Assembly (NCBI RefSeq): GCF_014873485.1
Contig: NZ_JADBDT010000001.1
Span: forward strand, 4,644,501 to 4,708,500
DNA length: 64,000 nt
Source of the DNA: Sphingopyxis sp. OAS728
GTDB taxonomy: Bacteria > Pseudomonadota > Alphaproteobacteria > Sphingomonadales > Sphingomonadaceae
Direction of reading: 5' to 3'
The notes under the pieces are model-generated. The model saw only the letters and a program-made list of their open reading frames with translations. It was not told the origin of the DNA and made no database searches. This document shows positions 51,520-60,756 of this stretch, piece by piece. Each line of letters opens with the position of its first letter. Within the stretch, counting starts at the first letter, position 1. A program made the position numbers and the translations under genes.

Positions 51520-53778
51520 ATGATTAAAATGCATAAGTCGCTGCTTTTTGCCGGGGCTGCGCTCGGCGCGGTTTTGGCGCCGTCGGCAGCCTTCGCGCAG
51601 GAGGCCGATGCGGCCCCCGAACCCGAGGCTTCGGGCCTCGAGGAAATCGTCGTTACCGCCGACCGCACGGGCACCGAAGCGGTGCAGGTCGGCAGTTTCC
51701 GCGGCGCGCGCCAGCTCGATGTGCCGCTGACGATTTCGGTTATCCCGAAGACGCTGCTTGAAAGCCAGCAGGCGGTCACGCTCAGCGACGCACTTCGCAA
51801 CTCGGCGGGCGTCACCAGCTCGCAGATCACGTCGACTTTCTATAGCAGCCTCGCGATCCGCGGCATCGACGTCGACAACCGCGGAAATTATCGCCTCAAC
51901 GGCTCGCTGCCGATCGTCAACCTCGTCGGCTTGCCGCTCGAGAACAAGGAGCGCGTCGAGGCGCTGAAGGGCGCGTCGGCGCTTTATTACGGCTTCACCA
52001 CCCCGTCGGGCATCATCAATATGGTGATGGAGCGGCCGACCGAGACGCCGACCTTCTCGGTCTCGATCTTCGGTAACGCGCACGGCCAGATCGGCGGCAG
52101 CGCCGATTATGGCAACACCTTCGGCGATGGCCTGTTCGGCGCGCGTATCAACGCCGTCTATGCGCATCTCGATTCAGGGATCGATAATACCGCAGGCCGG
52201 CGCTCGCTGGTCAGCGGAGCGTTCGACCTCAAGCCGACCGACAACCTCACCATCTCGTTCGACGCCGAATATATCTCGAACCGCGCTGGCGAGCCCGCGA
52301 CCTATCGCTATACGACCAAAACGCCGCAGACGGTCGGGACGCCCGATCCGCAGGGCGTGTTGCCGGTGTTCCGTAGCAACAAGCTGAACTTCGGTGCCGG
52401 CGACTGGATGCGGACGCGCGCGACCGAAACCAATTTGTTGCTCGCGGCGCGCTGGAAGTTCGCAGACAATTGGGAGCTCAGCGGCAGCGTCGGCCAGTCC
52501 GACTCCTTCCGCTATCGCAAGTCGGGCTTCATCGATTTCGGCGCCCCGCTCGGCGGCGATCGCTATACGCTGACCGTCGGCAATGCGCCGCGCGAACGCA
52601 ACCTCAACAAGAATATCCGCGCCGAACTGGCGGGCGTGATCGACCTCGGGTTTGTGAAGAACAACATCCTGATCGGCGCGTCGCAGAATGTCCGCAACCG
52701 CGACAATCCGAACACGGTCAACGCGACCTTCGTCCAGAATATCGCCGATCCGCTCGACTTCACCGAGGTGCCGTTCGCGAATCCCAATTATGGCGCGAAC
52801 GACAGCCGCAAGGTGCAGGTCAACGACATCGGCTTCTACGTCTTCAACCGCGTGAGCATCGGCTCGTTCCTCGATCTGCTCGGCGGCGTGCGCTTCTCCG
52901 ACTACACCGAAAAGCAGCGCGTGACGGGTGTCGAAACCTTCTCGGGCAAGCCGACTTCCTTCTCCTATGGCGCAGTGGTCAAACCGTTCCGCTCGCTCAG
53001 CATCTACGGCACCTATATCGAAGGTCTCGAAGCGACGCCGCTCGCGCCGACGACGGCGAACAATTCGGGCGCAATCCTGCCACCGTCGGAAAGTCGCCAG
53101 TATGAAGCGGGGATCAAATATGAGCCCAAGCGCGGCGTGCTGCTTACCGCGAGCTATTTCGACATCAACCGCGGTGCGGCGTTCGTGAACGGCAACAACG
53201 ATTATGTGAAGGACGGGCGCCAAGTCTATCGCGGCTTCGAATTCAGCGCGACCGGGCAGATCACGCCCGAACTGACGGTCTATGCGACCGGCCTGTTGCT
53301 GAACGCGAAATATAAGGAAGGGCAGGACACGGTTCTGTTGTCGTCGGGCGGTCTGCCGACCTATCTCAACACGACCACCAACCGCTGCACGACCACCGTT
53401 CCGACCGCGAACGCCGCCGCCCTCCGGTGTCAGGCGACGAGCAACGTCGGCAACCGCGTCGACGGCGCACCAAGGACGACTTTCTCGCTTGCGGCGGATT
53501 ACAAGTTCACGTCGTTCGTGCCGGGGCTGATCGTCAATGCCGCAGCCTATCATGTCGGCAAGCGCCCGTTGAACCCGCAAAACTACATCATGGTGCCGAG
53601 CTACACGACCTATAACCTGGGTCTCGGCTATAACACCGAGGTTGCGGGGACCGACACGACCTTCCGCCTGACGTGGGAAAATGTCGGCGACAAACGTTAT
53701 TGGGGGACCACCGGCCTCGACTTCCTGGCGCAGGGCGCGCCGTCGACGGTGAAGTTCTCGATCACGACGAACTTCTAG
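51520..53778 (+). CDS. TonB-dependent siderophore-type receptor 3
   Basis: This is a 752-residue outer-membrane receptor from the ATG at 51520 (TTGGAGGGAAG upstream). The signal peptide ends near PSAAFAQEA, followed by a TonB-box-like EEIVVTADRTGTE. Plug motifs are PLTISVIPKTLLESQQAVTL, DALRNSAGVTSSQ and VEALKGASALYYGFTTPSG, the FhuA/FpvA-like siderophore-receptor style. The barrel ends PSTVKFSITTNF. It is followed by a close paralogue at 53971, clearly a tandem duplication. The divergent LysR-type gene is the obvious candidate regulator. I see no convincing Fur box upstream. Confidence 0.92.
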   Translation: MIKMHKSLLFAGAALGAVLAPSAAFAQEADAAPEPEASGLEEIVVTADRTGTEAVQVGSFRGARQLDVPLTISVIPKTLLESQQAVTLSDALRNSAGVTSSQITSTFYSSLAIRGIDVDNRGNYRLNGSLPIVNLVGLPLENKERVEALKGASALYYGFTTPSGIINMVMERPTETPTFSVSIFGNAHGQIGGSADYGNTFGDGLFGARINAVYAHLDSGIDNTAGRRSLVSGAFDLKPTDNLTISFDAEYISNRAGEPATYRYTTKTPQTVGTPDPQGVLPVFRSNKLNFGAGDWMRTRATETNLLLAARWKFADNWELSGSVGQSDSFRYRKSGFIDFGAPLGGDRYTLTVGNAPRERNLNKNIRAELAGVIDLGFVKNNILIGASQNVRNRDNPNTVNATFVQNIADPLDFTEVPFANPNYGANDSRKVQVNDIGFYVFNRVSIGSFLDLLGGVRFSDYTEKQRVTGVETFSGKPTSFSYGAVVKPFRSLSIYGTYIEGLEATPLAPTTANNSGAILPPSESRQYEAGIKYEPKRGVLLTASYFDINRGAAFVNGNNDYVKDGRQVYRGFEFSATGQITPELTVYATGLLLNAKYKEGQDTVLLSSGGLPTYLNTTTNRCTTTVPTANAAALRCQATSNVGNRVDGAPRTTFSLAADYKFTSFVPGLIVNAAAYHVGKRPLNPQNYIMVPSYTTYNLGLGYNTEVAGTDTTFRLTWENVGDKRYWGTTGLDFLAQGAPSTVKFSITTNF

Positions 53779-53814
53779 CGTTCAAGGGCGGTATCGAGGC
53801 TCGGCCGCAGTGTC

Positions 53815-53846
53815 GTGCCGCGGACGGGATGGGGCGTCCGCGGCAC
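53815..53846. other. long hairpin between the tandem receptor genes
   Basis: GTGCCGCGGAC (53815-53825) and GTCCGCGGCAC (53836-53846) form a perfect 11-bp stem with a 10-base loop, 36 bp after the receptor 3 stop. It has no T-run. It probably stabilises the upstream message or attenuates transcription into receptor 4. Confidence 0.6.
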
Positions 53847-53904
53847 CGCAAGATCAAAGAGCCTTTCCGAAGTCAGTTTCGCGCACCGGCCTGCCGGTCG
53901 CGGT

Positions 53905-53925
53905 CCTTTCGCTATGCGCGAAAGG
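53905..53925. other. second hairpin before receptor 4
   Basis: CCTTTCGC (53905-53912) pairs perfectly with GCGAAAGG (53918-53925) across a five-base loop, 45 bp before the receptor 4 start. It may belong to a leader structure. Confidence 0.45.
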
Positions 53926-53970
53926 CTGCCGAAACGCGTGAGGATCAAAACAAGTGGAAGGGGTTGGACT

Positions 53971-56226
53971 ATGACGCATATGCCTAAATCGCTGTTTCTC
54001 GCTGGCGCTGCTTTTGGTGCGCTTGTTGCGCCGTGTGTTGCCTCTGCGCAGGATAGCGGCGCGACGAACGAACGCGACGGACCGGCGCTCGATGAGATTG
54101 TCGTCACCGCGGACAAGACCGGTACCGAACTGGTCCAGGTCGGCAGCTTCCGCGGTGCGAAGCAGCTCGACACCCCGCTGACCATCGCCGTGATCCCGCG
54201 CGACGTGCTTGACACGCAGCAGTCGACCAGCCTGATCGATGCGCTGCGGAACACGGCTGGTGTCACCACCGCCGAAACCGCGCCGACGGTTTATAACAAT
54301 CTCGCGATCCGCGGCATCCTTGTCGAAAACCGCGGCAACTATCGCCTCAACGGCACGCTGCCGATCATCAACCTCACCGACCTGCCGCTCGAGGACAAGG
54401 AGCGCGTCGAGGCATTGAAGGGCGCGTCGGCGCTCTATTATGGCTTCACGACGCCGTCGGGCATCATCAACCTGACGATGAAGCGGCCGACGCAGGATCC
54501 GCTGCTCGCGCTGAAGGTTTTTGGCAACAGCCACGGCCGGATCGGCGGGCATGTCGATTTCGGCGGCACGACCGGCATCCTCGGCTACCGCATCAACGCG
54601 GTGTACGACCGGCCGGATTCGGGCATCGATCATACGCGCGGAACGCGGACGTTGATCGCGGGGGCGTTCGACATCAAGCCCACCGACAATCTGACGATAC
54701 AGCTCGACGGCGAACATATTTTCAAGAAAATCAACGAGCCCGGCATCTATCGCTTCATTTCGGTGCCGGCTGCGACGCCGACGAACCTCAATCCTGCGAT
54801 CGCTATCCCGGACCTGATCGATCCCAGCACCAACTTCGGCCCCGACTGGGCATATAACCGCACCGAGTCGACCAACCTGCTCGGCAAGGCGATCTGGAAA
54901 TTCAGCCCGGCGTGGGAAATCGTCGCGAGCGCCGGCATTTCGAAACTCGAGCGCGCGCGTCACTTCAACACGCTCGATCCGAATGTGATTAACACCAATC
55001 CGGCGACGGGCCCGGTCGGCGAATCCCCGCTGTCGATCAGCTATCAGCCGGTCGCGAAGTTCAAGAACCAGAACTACCGCATCGAGATCGCGGGTGCGCT
55101 CGATACGTTCGGTGTCGAGCATGAGCTGCTGATCGGCGGCTCGATCAACATTCGCGCGAACCGCTCGTCGGCCAGCACGGCGCAGACCTGTTTCTACAGC
55201 GCGACCGGCGCGCTGCTCGGTGCAGGCTTCCCGACGACGCCGATCCCGGCCGGCGCGACGCGCCAGACCTGCCGTCAGAGCATCACCGATCCGCACGATA
55301 TCCCGCAACTCGGCGAACCGCTCGCGGCCGAGAACAATCCGACGCAGATCACCGACAAAGGGATATTCATATTCGACCGCATGAAGGTTACCGAATGGCT
55401 CCAGATCCTCGGCGGGGTCCGCATTTCGGACTATCAGGAGAAGCGCCTCGACACGGGTCTAAAGACCTTCTCGGCATCGCCGGTGTCGCTGTCGTTCGGT
55501 GGCGTGCTCAAGCCCGTGGAATCGGTGAGCATCTATGGCACCTATATCGAGGGGCTGGAATCGACCCCGGGCGCGCCCACCACTGCGGTCAACGCCAACG
55601 AGCAGCTCCCGCCGAGCGCCTCGACGCAATATGAAGGCGGCGTGAAGTGGGAACCGTGGCGTGGCTTCCTGTTCCAGGCGGCCTATTTCAACATCAAGCG
55701 CGATTCAGCCGTCCTCAACGGCGCGAACCGCTGGGTGAAGGACGGCCGTTCGACGTACAAGGGTGTCGAACTGAGCGCGACGGGTAACGTCACGCCCGAC
55801 TGGTCGGTCTATGCCAGCGCGCTCTTCCTCGATGCCACCTATTCCTCGGGCGCGCCGACGATCCTGACGCCAACGATCTCGCCGACGATCGTCGGCAACC
55901 GGGTCGAGAATGCGCCGAAGCGCACCTTCTCGCTCGCGACCGAATATCGCTTCACCGACATGCTGCCGGGTTTCAGCATCAACGGCGCAGTCTATCACAC
56001 CGGCAACCGGGCGATTAACTCGCGCAATCAGGCGTTCATCCCGGGGCACACCCTGTTCGACCTCGGCGCGGGCTATTCGACCGACATCGCCGGCGTCGAC
56101 ACGATTTTCCGAATCAGTGCGGAGAATATCACCGGCAAGCGTCACTGGGCGTCGACCGGCGGGCTGCTGCTGTCGCAGGCTGCGCCCTCGACGGTAAAAT
56201 TCTCGATCGAGACCAAAATCTTCTAA
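53971..56226 (+). CDS. TonB-dependent siderophore-type receptor 4
   Basis: This is a 751-residue paralogue of receptor 3. The ATG at 53971 follows GGAAGGGG. The signal peptide (MPKSLFLAGAAFGALVAP) and TonB-box-like DEIVVTADKTGTELVQVGS match receptor 3 closely, as do GNYRLNGTLPIINL and VEALKGASALYYGFTTPSG. The barrel loops diverge: this copy has extra Cys residues (TAQTCFYSA and RQTCRQS) absent from the corresponding part of receptor 3, suggesting a different ligand. It ends PSTVKFSIETKIF. Its downstream neighbour is the aminotransferase operon, which appears to have its own promoter. Confidence 0.92.
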   Translation: MTHMPKSLFLAGAAFGALVAPCVASAQDSGATNERDGPALDEIVVTADKTGTELVQVGSFRGAKQLDTPLTIAVIPRDVLDTQQSTSLIDALRNTAGVTTAETAPTVYNNLAIRGILVENRGNYRLNGTLPIINLTDLPLEDKERVEALKGASALYYGFTTPSGIINLTMKRPTQDPLLALKVFGNSHGRIGGHVDFGGTTGILGYRINAVYDRPDSGIDHTRGTRTLIAGAFDIKPTDNLTIQLDGEHIFKKINEPGIYRFISVPAATPTNLNPAIAIPDLIDPSTNFGPDWAYNRTESTNLLGKAIWKFSPAWEIVASAGISKLERARHFNTLDPNVINTNPATGPVGESPLSISYQPVAKFKNQNYRIEIAGALDTFGVEHELLIGGSINIRANRSSASTAQTCFYSATGALLGAGFPTTPIPAGATRQTCRQSITDPHDIPQLGEPLAAENNPTQITDKGIFIFDRMKVTEWLQILGGVRISDYQEKRLDTGLKTFSASPVSLSFGGVLKPVESVSIYGTYIEGLESTPGAPTTAVNANEQLPPSASTQYEGGVKWEPWRGFLFQAAYFNIKRDSAVLNGANRWVKDGRSTYKGVELSATGNVTPDWSVYASALFLDATYSSGAPTILTPTISPTIVGNRVENAPKRTFSLATEYRFTDMLPGFSINGAVYHTGNRAINSRNQAFIPGHTLFDLGAGYSTDIAGVDTIFRISAENITGKRHWASTGGLLLSQAAPSTVKFSIETKIF

Positions 56227-56300
56227 GGCTCCTCCACTGCCGGGGTGGGGAGCATACCCATCCCGGCTTCATTCCAATATGGAATGATAATCTTCAAAAA

Positions 56301-56319
56301 ACTCCAAATATATTGGAGT
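56301..56319. promoter_or_regulatory. inverted repeat ACTCCAA-N5-TTGGAGT
   Basis: Seven-base perfect arms are separated by ATATA, 65 bp upstream of the aminotransferase start. It is a candidate operator for the aminotransferase-astD operon. I found no second copy in the intergenic regions I compared. Confidence 0.45.
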
Positions 56320-56384
56320 GTATATCCTTCAAACTTGACGTTTTGGAATTTAACATAGTCGTCGCACAGCCTTTGGAGAATGCG

Positions 56385-57584
56385 ATGACCAGCCCGCTCA
56401 TGAATGTTTACGCCCGCGCCCCGCTCGCTTTCGTCAAGGGGGAGGGGGCTTGGCTTTATGGCTCCGAAGGCGGCGAACCTTATCTCGATTGCGTCGCGGG
56501 CGTTGCGTCGAACGCGCTGGGACATTGCCACCCGGCACTCGTCGCGGCGCTGACGGAGCAGGGAAACAAGCTTTGGCATGTGTCGAATATGTTCGAAGTA
56601 CCGGGGCAGGATGCGCTGGCTGCGCGGCTGACCACGGCAAGCTTTGCCGACACGGTCTTTTTCGCCAATACCGGGACCGAGGCCGTCGAGTGCGCGATCA
56701 AGGTGGCGCGCCGTTATCATGCGGTGCGGGGCGATGCGCAGCGGCAGACGATTATCGGCTTTCACGGCGCCTTCCATGGTCGCACATACGGGGCGCTTAA
56801 CGCCGCGGGCAATGCGGCGCACCTCGACGGCTTCGGCGCGCCCATGCCGGGCTTCGTTCATCGGTCACCCGACGACTGGGCTGCGCTGGCTGCAGCGATC
56901 GGCGATCCGACGACCGCTGCCGTACTGATCGAGCCGGTGCAGGGCGAGGGCGGCGCTCGCGCGATGACGCAGAACTTCCTCGAAAGCCTGCGCGCCGCCT
57001 GCACCGCGGCGGGCGTCCTTTTGATCTATGACGAGGTGCAGAGCGGCATGGGGCGCACCGGCCAGCTCTTCGCGCATCAATGGTTCCCAGGAGCCGAACC
57101 CGACATCATGGCGGTTGCCAAGGCGCTGGGGTCGGGGCTCCCGGTCGCCGCCTGCCTTGCCACCGCCGAAGCCGCGTCGGGAATGGCGCCGGGCGGCCAC
57201 GGATCGACCTTTGGCGGCAATCCGCTCGCGATGGCGGTGGCGATCGCGGCGTTCGACGAGATCGCCAAACCCGAAACGCTGGAACATGCGCGGGCGCTGT
57301 CGCAGCATCTGCGCGGCAGTCTTGCCGTGCTCGCAGCGCGCTGGCCGGACGTCATCACGGATGTGCGCGGCAAGGGCCTGTTGATCGCGCTGAAGCTCGT
57401 GCCGAACAACCGCGCCTTTATCGCCGCAGCGCGCGATCAGCGCCTGCTCGTTGCGGGCGGCGGCGACAATATCGTCCGCCTGTTGCCGCCGCTGACGATG
57501 AGCCTTGTCGAAGCCGACGAGGTGGTCGCGCGTCTCGACGCAACATGCGCGGCGATGATGGCAGCGGTCGAGGTCGCGGCATGA
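56385..57584 (+). CDS. astC: acetylornithine/succinylornithine-type aminotransferase
   Basis: This is a 399-residue class III PLP aminotransferase starting at ATG 56385 after TTGGAGA. ArgD/AstC features include LDCVAGVASNALGHCHPALV, FFANTGTEAVECAIKVAR, FHGAFHGRTYGAL, LIEPVQGEGG, LIYDEVQSGMGRTG and the Schiff-base Lys246 in AVAKALGSG. Its stop overlaps the astD start, which favours the catabolic role: succinylornithine plus 2-oxoglutarate to succinylglutamate semialdehyde plus glutamate. The biosynthetic ArgD role cannot be excluded because the enzymes overlap in activity. Confidence 0.85.
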   Translation: MTSPLMNVYARAPLAFVKGEGAWLYGSEGGEPYLDCVAGVASNALGHCHPALVAALTEQGNKLWHVSNMFEVPGQDALAARLTTASFADTVFFANTGTEAVECAIKVARRYHAVRGDAQRQTIIGFHGAFHGRTYGALNAAGNAAHLDGFGAPMPGFVHRSPDDWAALAAAIGDPTTAAVLIEPVQGEGGARAMTQNFLESLRAACTAAGVLLIYDEVQSGMGRTGQLFAHQWFPGAEPDIMAVAKALGSGLPVAACLATAEAASGMAPGGHGSTFGGNPLAMAVAIAAFDEIAKPETLEHARALSQHLRGSLAVLAARWPDVITDVRGKGLLIALKLVPNNRAFIAAARDQRLLVAGGGDNIVRLLPPLTMSLVEADEVVARLDATCAAMMAAVEVAA

Positions 57585-58996
57585 GCCAACCCTTCACCTC
57601 AATCGATCCGGCGAGCGGCGAAACCCTCTGGGAAGGCGTCGCGGCGTCGGCCGACGATTGCGCGCGCGCCGTCGCCGCGGCGCGAACAGCCTTTCCCGCT
57701 TGGGCTGGGCGGTCGGCGGAGGCACGTATCGCCGTCCTTCAGCGGTACGCGGCGGTGCTGGGCGAACGGCAGGCCGCGCTTGCCGAAGCTATCGCGCGCG
57801 AGACGGGCAAGCCCTTGTGGGAAGCGCAGACCGAGGTTGCGTCGATGATCGGCAAGGTGGCGATCTCGATCAAGGCGATGGCTGAACGTGCAGGTACGCG
57901 CGAAAGCGAAACCGCGTTCGGGCGCGCGCGGCTCGATCACCGTCCGCACGGCGTTATGGCAGTGCTCGGCCCGTATAATTTCCCCGGCCATCTGCCCAAC
58001 GGCCATATCGTGCCGGCGCTGCTCGCGGGCAATGCGATCGTCTTCAAACCGTCCGAAGAAACGCCGCTGGTCGGGCAATTGCTTGTCGAGGCGTTGCACG
58101 CGGCGGGTGTTCCTCAGGATGCCGCGATCCTCGTCCAGGGCGGGCGTGACACTGGCGTGGCGCTGGTCGCGCGGGATATCGACGGGCTATTGTTCACCGG
58201 CTCGGCGGGCGCGGGCGCGCATTTCCGTCGCCTGTTCGCCGACCGGCCTGCGGTTATCCTCGCGCTGGAGCTTGGGGGCAACAACCCGCTGATCGCATGG
58301 GATGGGGATCCCGATGCGGCCGCTTCGATCATTGCCGGCTCGGCTTTCATCACGGCAGGGCAGCGCTGCTCGTGCGCCCGGCGCCTGATCGTTCCCGAGG
58401 GCGCGGCAGGCGGTGCTATCGTCGATGCCGTCGCTGCGCTCGCTGGTCGCCTTCGGATCGGCGCGTGGAACGAAACGCCCGAGCCTTTCATGGGACCCCT
58501 GATCTCGGGGGTCGCCGCCGAACGCGCGGCGGCACAGGTCGAAACCCTGGTTGGGCTGGGCGCGCGGGTCATCCGCGCATTCGACGGTGTTAACGGGCGT
58601 TCGGCGGCGTTTGTGCGCCCGGCGATCCTGGACGTCACGGGGTTCGATGTCCCCGACGAGGAGATTTTCGCGCCGGTGCTGCAGGTCCGCCGCGTCGCCG
58701 ATTTCGATGCCGCGCTGGCTGCGGCCAATGCGACACGCTTCGGCCTGTCGGCCGGCCTCATCAGCGACGATGATGCTCTCTGGGCGCGCTTCCGCGTCGA
58801 AGCGCGCGCCGGTGTCGTGAACCGCAACCGCGCGACGACGGGCGCATCGTCGGACATGCCCTTCGGTGGCGTCGGCGACTCCGGCAATCACCGGCCGAGC
58901 GCTTATTATGCCGCCGATTATTGCGCCTGGCCGGTCGCGACCCTCGAAGCCGACCGTGCGGTCGACCAGCTGGCGACGCTCAAGGGCGTCGCCTGA
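57581..58996 (+). CDS. astD: succinylglutamate-semialdehyde dehydrogenase
   Basis: This 471-residue NAD-dependent aldehyde dehydrogenase is of the AstD group. Features are YNFPGHLPNGHIVPALLAGN with FKPSEETP, LLFTGSAGAGAHFRRL, LELGGNNPLIAW and the catalytic Cys263 in TAGQRCSCARR. NRNRATTGASSDMPFGGVG is a typical AstD ending. The ATG overlaps the aminotransferase stop. With AstC it oxidises succinylornithine-derived semialdehyde to succinylglutamate; AstE, which would release glutamate, is not in the window. It is convergent with the cupin gene, only three bases apart. Confidence 0.93.
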   Translation: MSQPFTSIDPASGETLWEGVAASADDCARAVAAARTAFPAWAGRSAEARIAVLQRYAAVLGERQAALAEAIARETGKPLWEAQTEVASMIGKVAISIKAMAERAGTRESETAFGRARLDHRPHGVMAVLGPYNFPGHLPNGHIVPALLAGNAIVFKPSEETPLVGQLLVEALHAAGVPQDAAILVQGGRDTGVALVARDIDGLLFTGSAGAGAHFRRLFADRPAVILALELGGNNPLIAWDGDPDAAASIIAGSAFITAGQRCSCARRLIVPEGAAGGAIVDAVAALAGRLRIGAWNETPEPFMGPLISGVAAERAAAQVETLVGLGARVIRAFDGVNGRSAAFVRPAILDVTGFDVPDEEIFAPVLQVRRVADFDAALAAANATRFGLSAGLISDDDALWARFRVEARAGVVNRNRATTGASSDMPFGGVGDSGNHRPSAYYAADYCAWPVATLEADRAVDQLATLKGVA

Positions 58997-58999
58997 CGA

Positions 59000-59392
59000 C
59001 TATTCTTCGTCGATGCGGGTGGTGACGCCGGTGGCGATCACCGTCCGCGTCGCGTCGATCGACGCATAGGTCCAGAAGATCACCAGCGGCTCGCTGCCCT
59101 CGAGGTTGAGGAAGCAATGCGGCACCTCGGGCGGGATCCAGCTCGTGACGCCGGGCGCGACGGGCGTTTCGACGCCGTCGATATGCACCTTGCCGACGCC
59201 CGACATCACGACGACGCTTTCCTCGCAATTGTGGATGTGCAGCGGCACCGCGGCGCCGGGCGCGATGTGCGTGATGCCGTTGAGCATCGATTTCGACCCG
59301 CGGCCAGCGGTGACCAGCGGCGTCGTGACGACGCCATTGCCGCGGTCCTTAACCGGCAACCCTTCGGGCACGAGGACTTGGGGCGCGCTCAT
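59000..59392 (-). CDS. small cupin-domain protein
   Basis: This 130-residue single-domain cupin has the first metal motif HIHNCEESVVVMSGVGKVHIDG (split here as HIHNCEE and GVGKVHIDG) with two His and a Glu, and the second, PPEVPHCFLNLEG, with the third His. No signal peptide is present. The start ATG overlaps the aldehyde dehydrogenase stop. It is the last gene of the dehydrogenase operon. Cupins of this size can be isomerases, dioxygenases or ligand sensors. The exact function is unknown. Confidence 0.8.
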   Translation of the reverse strand: MSAPQVLVPEGLPVKDRGNGVVTTPLVTAGRGSKSMLNGITHIAPGAAVPLHIHNCEESVVVMSGVGKVHIDGVETPVAPGVTSWIPPEVPHCFLNLEGSEPLVIFWTYASIDATRTVIATGVTTRIDEE

Positions 59393-60756
59393 GCGGCGTC
59401 CGCCACGCGGATCGTCTTCATATTGGTAAACTCCTTCATCCCGGCTTCGCCAAGTTCGCGACCATAGCCCGAGCGTTTGATCCCGCCGAAGGGCACGCGC
59501 GGGTCGGATGCGACCATCGCATTGACGAACACCGCCCCCGCATCGATCCGGCGTGCGAGTGTGCGGCCGCGGTCGGTGTCGGCGGTCCAGATCGAGGCGC
59601 CGAGGCCGAAGCTGGTGCGATTGGCGAGCGCGAGCGCTTCGTTGGCATCTGCCGCGCGAACGATCGCGGCGGCAGGGCCAAAGGTTTCCTCGTCGAACGC
59701 TGCCATGCCGGGCGCGACATGATCGAGCAGGGTTGCGGGATAATAGAAACCCGCACCGTCGGGCATTGTGCCGCCAGTGCGGAGCTTTGCGCCCCCGGCA
59801 ATGCTGCGCTGGACCTGATCGTCGATCGCCGCGCGCAGATTGCCACGCGCGAGCGGCCCCAGTGTCGTTGTGGCATGGCGCGGATCGCCCAGCTTCAGCG
59901 CGGTGATGCCCGCAAGGAAGCGTTCGGCAAAAGCGTCGGCCACGCTCGCTTCGACGATAAAGCGCTTGGCGTTGACGCAGCTTTGCCCGGCATTGGTGAA
60001 GCGCGCCGTCACCGCAACCTGTGCAGCGCGGTCGAGGTCGGCGTCGGCGAGCACGACGAACGGGTCGGAGCCGCCGAGCTCGAGCACTTGCTTCTTGAGC
60101 GCCGCGCCAGCCTGTCCGGCGACAATCGCGCCGACTTCTGTCGACCCAGTCAGGGTAACCCCCGCGATGCGCGGGTCGGCAATGACATCTGCTACCGCAG
60201 CAGGCTCGACAAACAGGTTCGCGAACAGGCCTTCGGGAAAGCCCGCCTCTGCCACCAGTCGTTCGAGCGCGAGCGCCGATTGCGGGACATTGGCGGCATG
60301 CTTCAGGATCGCGCCATTGCCTGCGGCGAGCGCGGGGGCGAGGAAGCGGACGACCTGCCACAGCGGATAGTTCCACGGCATGATCGCGAGGATCACGCCG
60401 AGCGGCTCAAAGGCAAGGGTAGTGCCGGGGACTGCCGCGATTGGCGCGTCGGCGAGCATCGCGGGGGCATGTTCGGCGTAGAAATCGCAGTTCAGTGCGC
60501 ATTTCTCGACCTCGGCCGTCGCCTCGGCGATCGGCTTGCCCATCTCGCTTGTGATCAGCGCGGCGAGCGCCTCCTTTTCGGCACGCAGCTTGGCCGCGAG
60601 GCGTGGAAGCAACGCCGCACGCTCTTCGGCGGGTTGCCACCGCCACGCCGCCTGCGCGCGCACGGCGCGTTCCAGCCGTGCGTCGATTTCGGCCGGACTG
60701 TGGACGTCGAAGCGCGCGAGCGTCTCGCCGGTCGCGGGATCGATAGTCGCGATCAT
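59389..60756 (-). CDS. aldehyde dehydrogenase (succinate-semialdehyde dehydrogenase-like)
   Basis: This 455-residue aldehyde dehydrogenase resembles the YneI/Sad group: it starts ATIDPATGETLARF and lacks the longer N-terminus of GabD. Key stretches are IMPWNYPLWQVVRFLAPALA, LTGSTEVGAIVAG, LELGGSDPFVVLADADLD and the catalytic Cys260 in NAGQSCVNAKRF. The ATG overlaps the stop of the upstream dehydrogenase gene and its stop overlaps the cupin start. The likely product is a dicarboxylate, but the aldehyde is not known. A link with carboxylate catabolism is suggested by the neighbouring isocitrate-type dehydrogenase and aconitase-type genes. Confidence 0.88.
   Translation of the reverse strand: MIATIDPATGETLARFDVHSPAEIDARLERAVRAQAAWRWQPAEERAALLPRLAAKLRAEKEALAALITSEMGKPIAEATAEVEKCALNCDFYAEHAPAMLADAPIAAVPGTTLAFEPLGVILAIMPWNYPLWQVVRFLAPALAAGNGAILKHAANVPQSALALERLVAEAGFPEGLFANLFVEPAAVADVIADPRIAGVTLTGSTEVGAIVAGQAGAALKKQVLELGGSDPFVVLADADLDRAAQVAVTARFTNAGQSCVNAKRFIVEASVADAFAERFLAGITALKLGDPRHATTTLGPLARGNLRAAIDDQVQRSIAGGAKLRTGGTMPDGAGFYYPATLLDHVAPGMAAFDEETFGPAAAIVRAADANEALALANRTSFGLGASIWTADTDRGRTLARRIDAGAVFVNAMVASDPRVPFGGIKRSGYGRELGEAGMKEFTNMKTIRVADAA

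Noticed and set aside
56286..56300. Possible Fur box (AATGATAATC) before the aminotransferase gene
   Set aside because: Only one partial half resembles the Fur consensus, and the downstream genes are amino-acid catabolic. Too weak to list.
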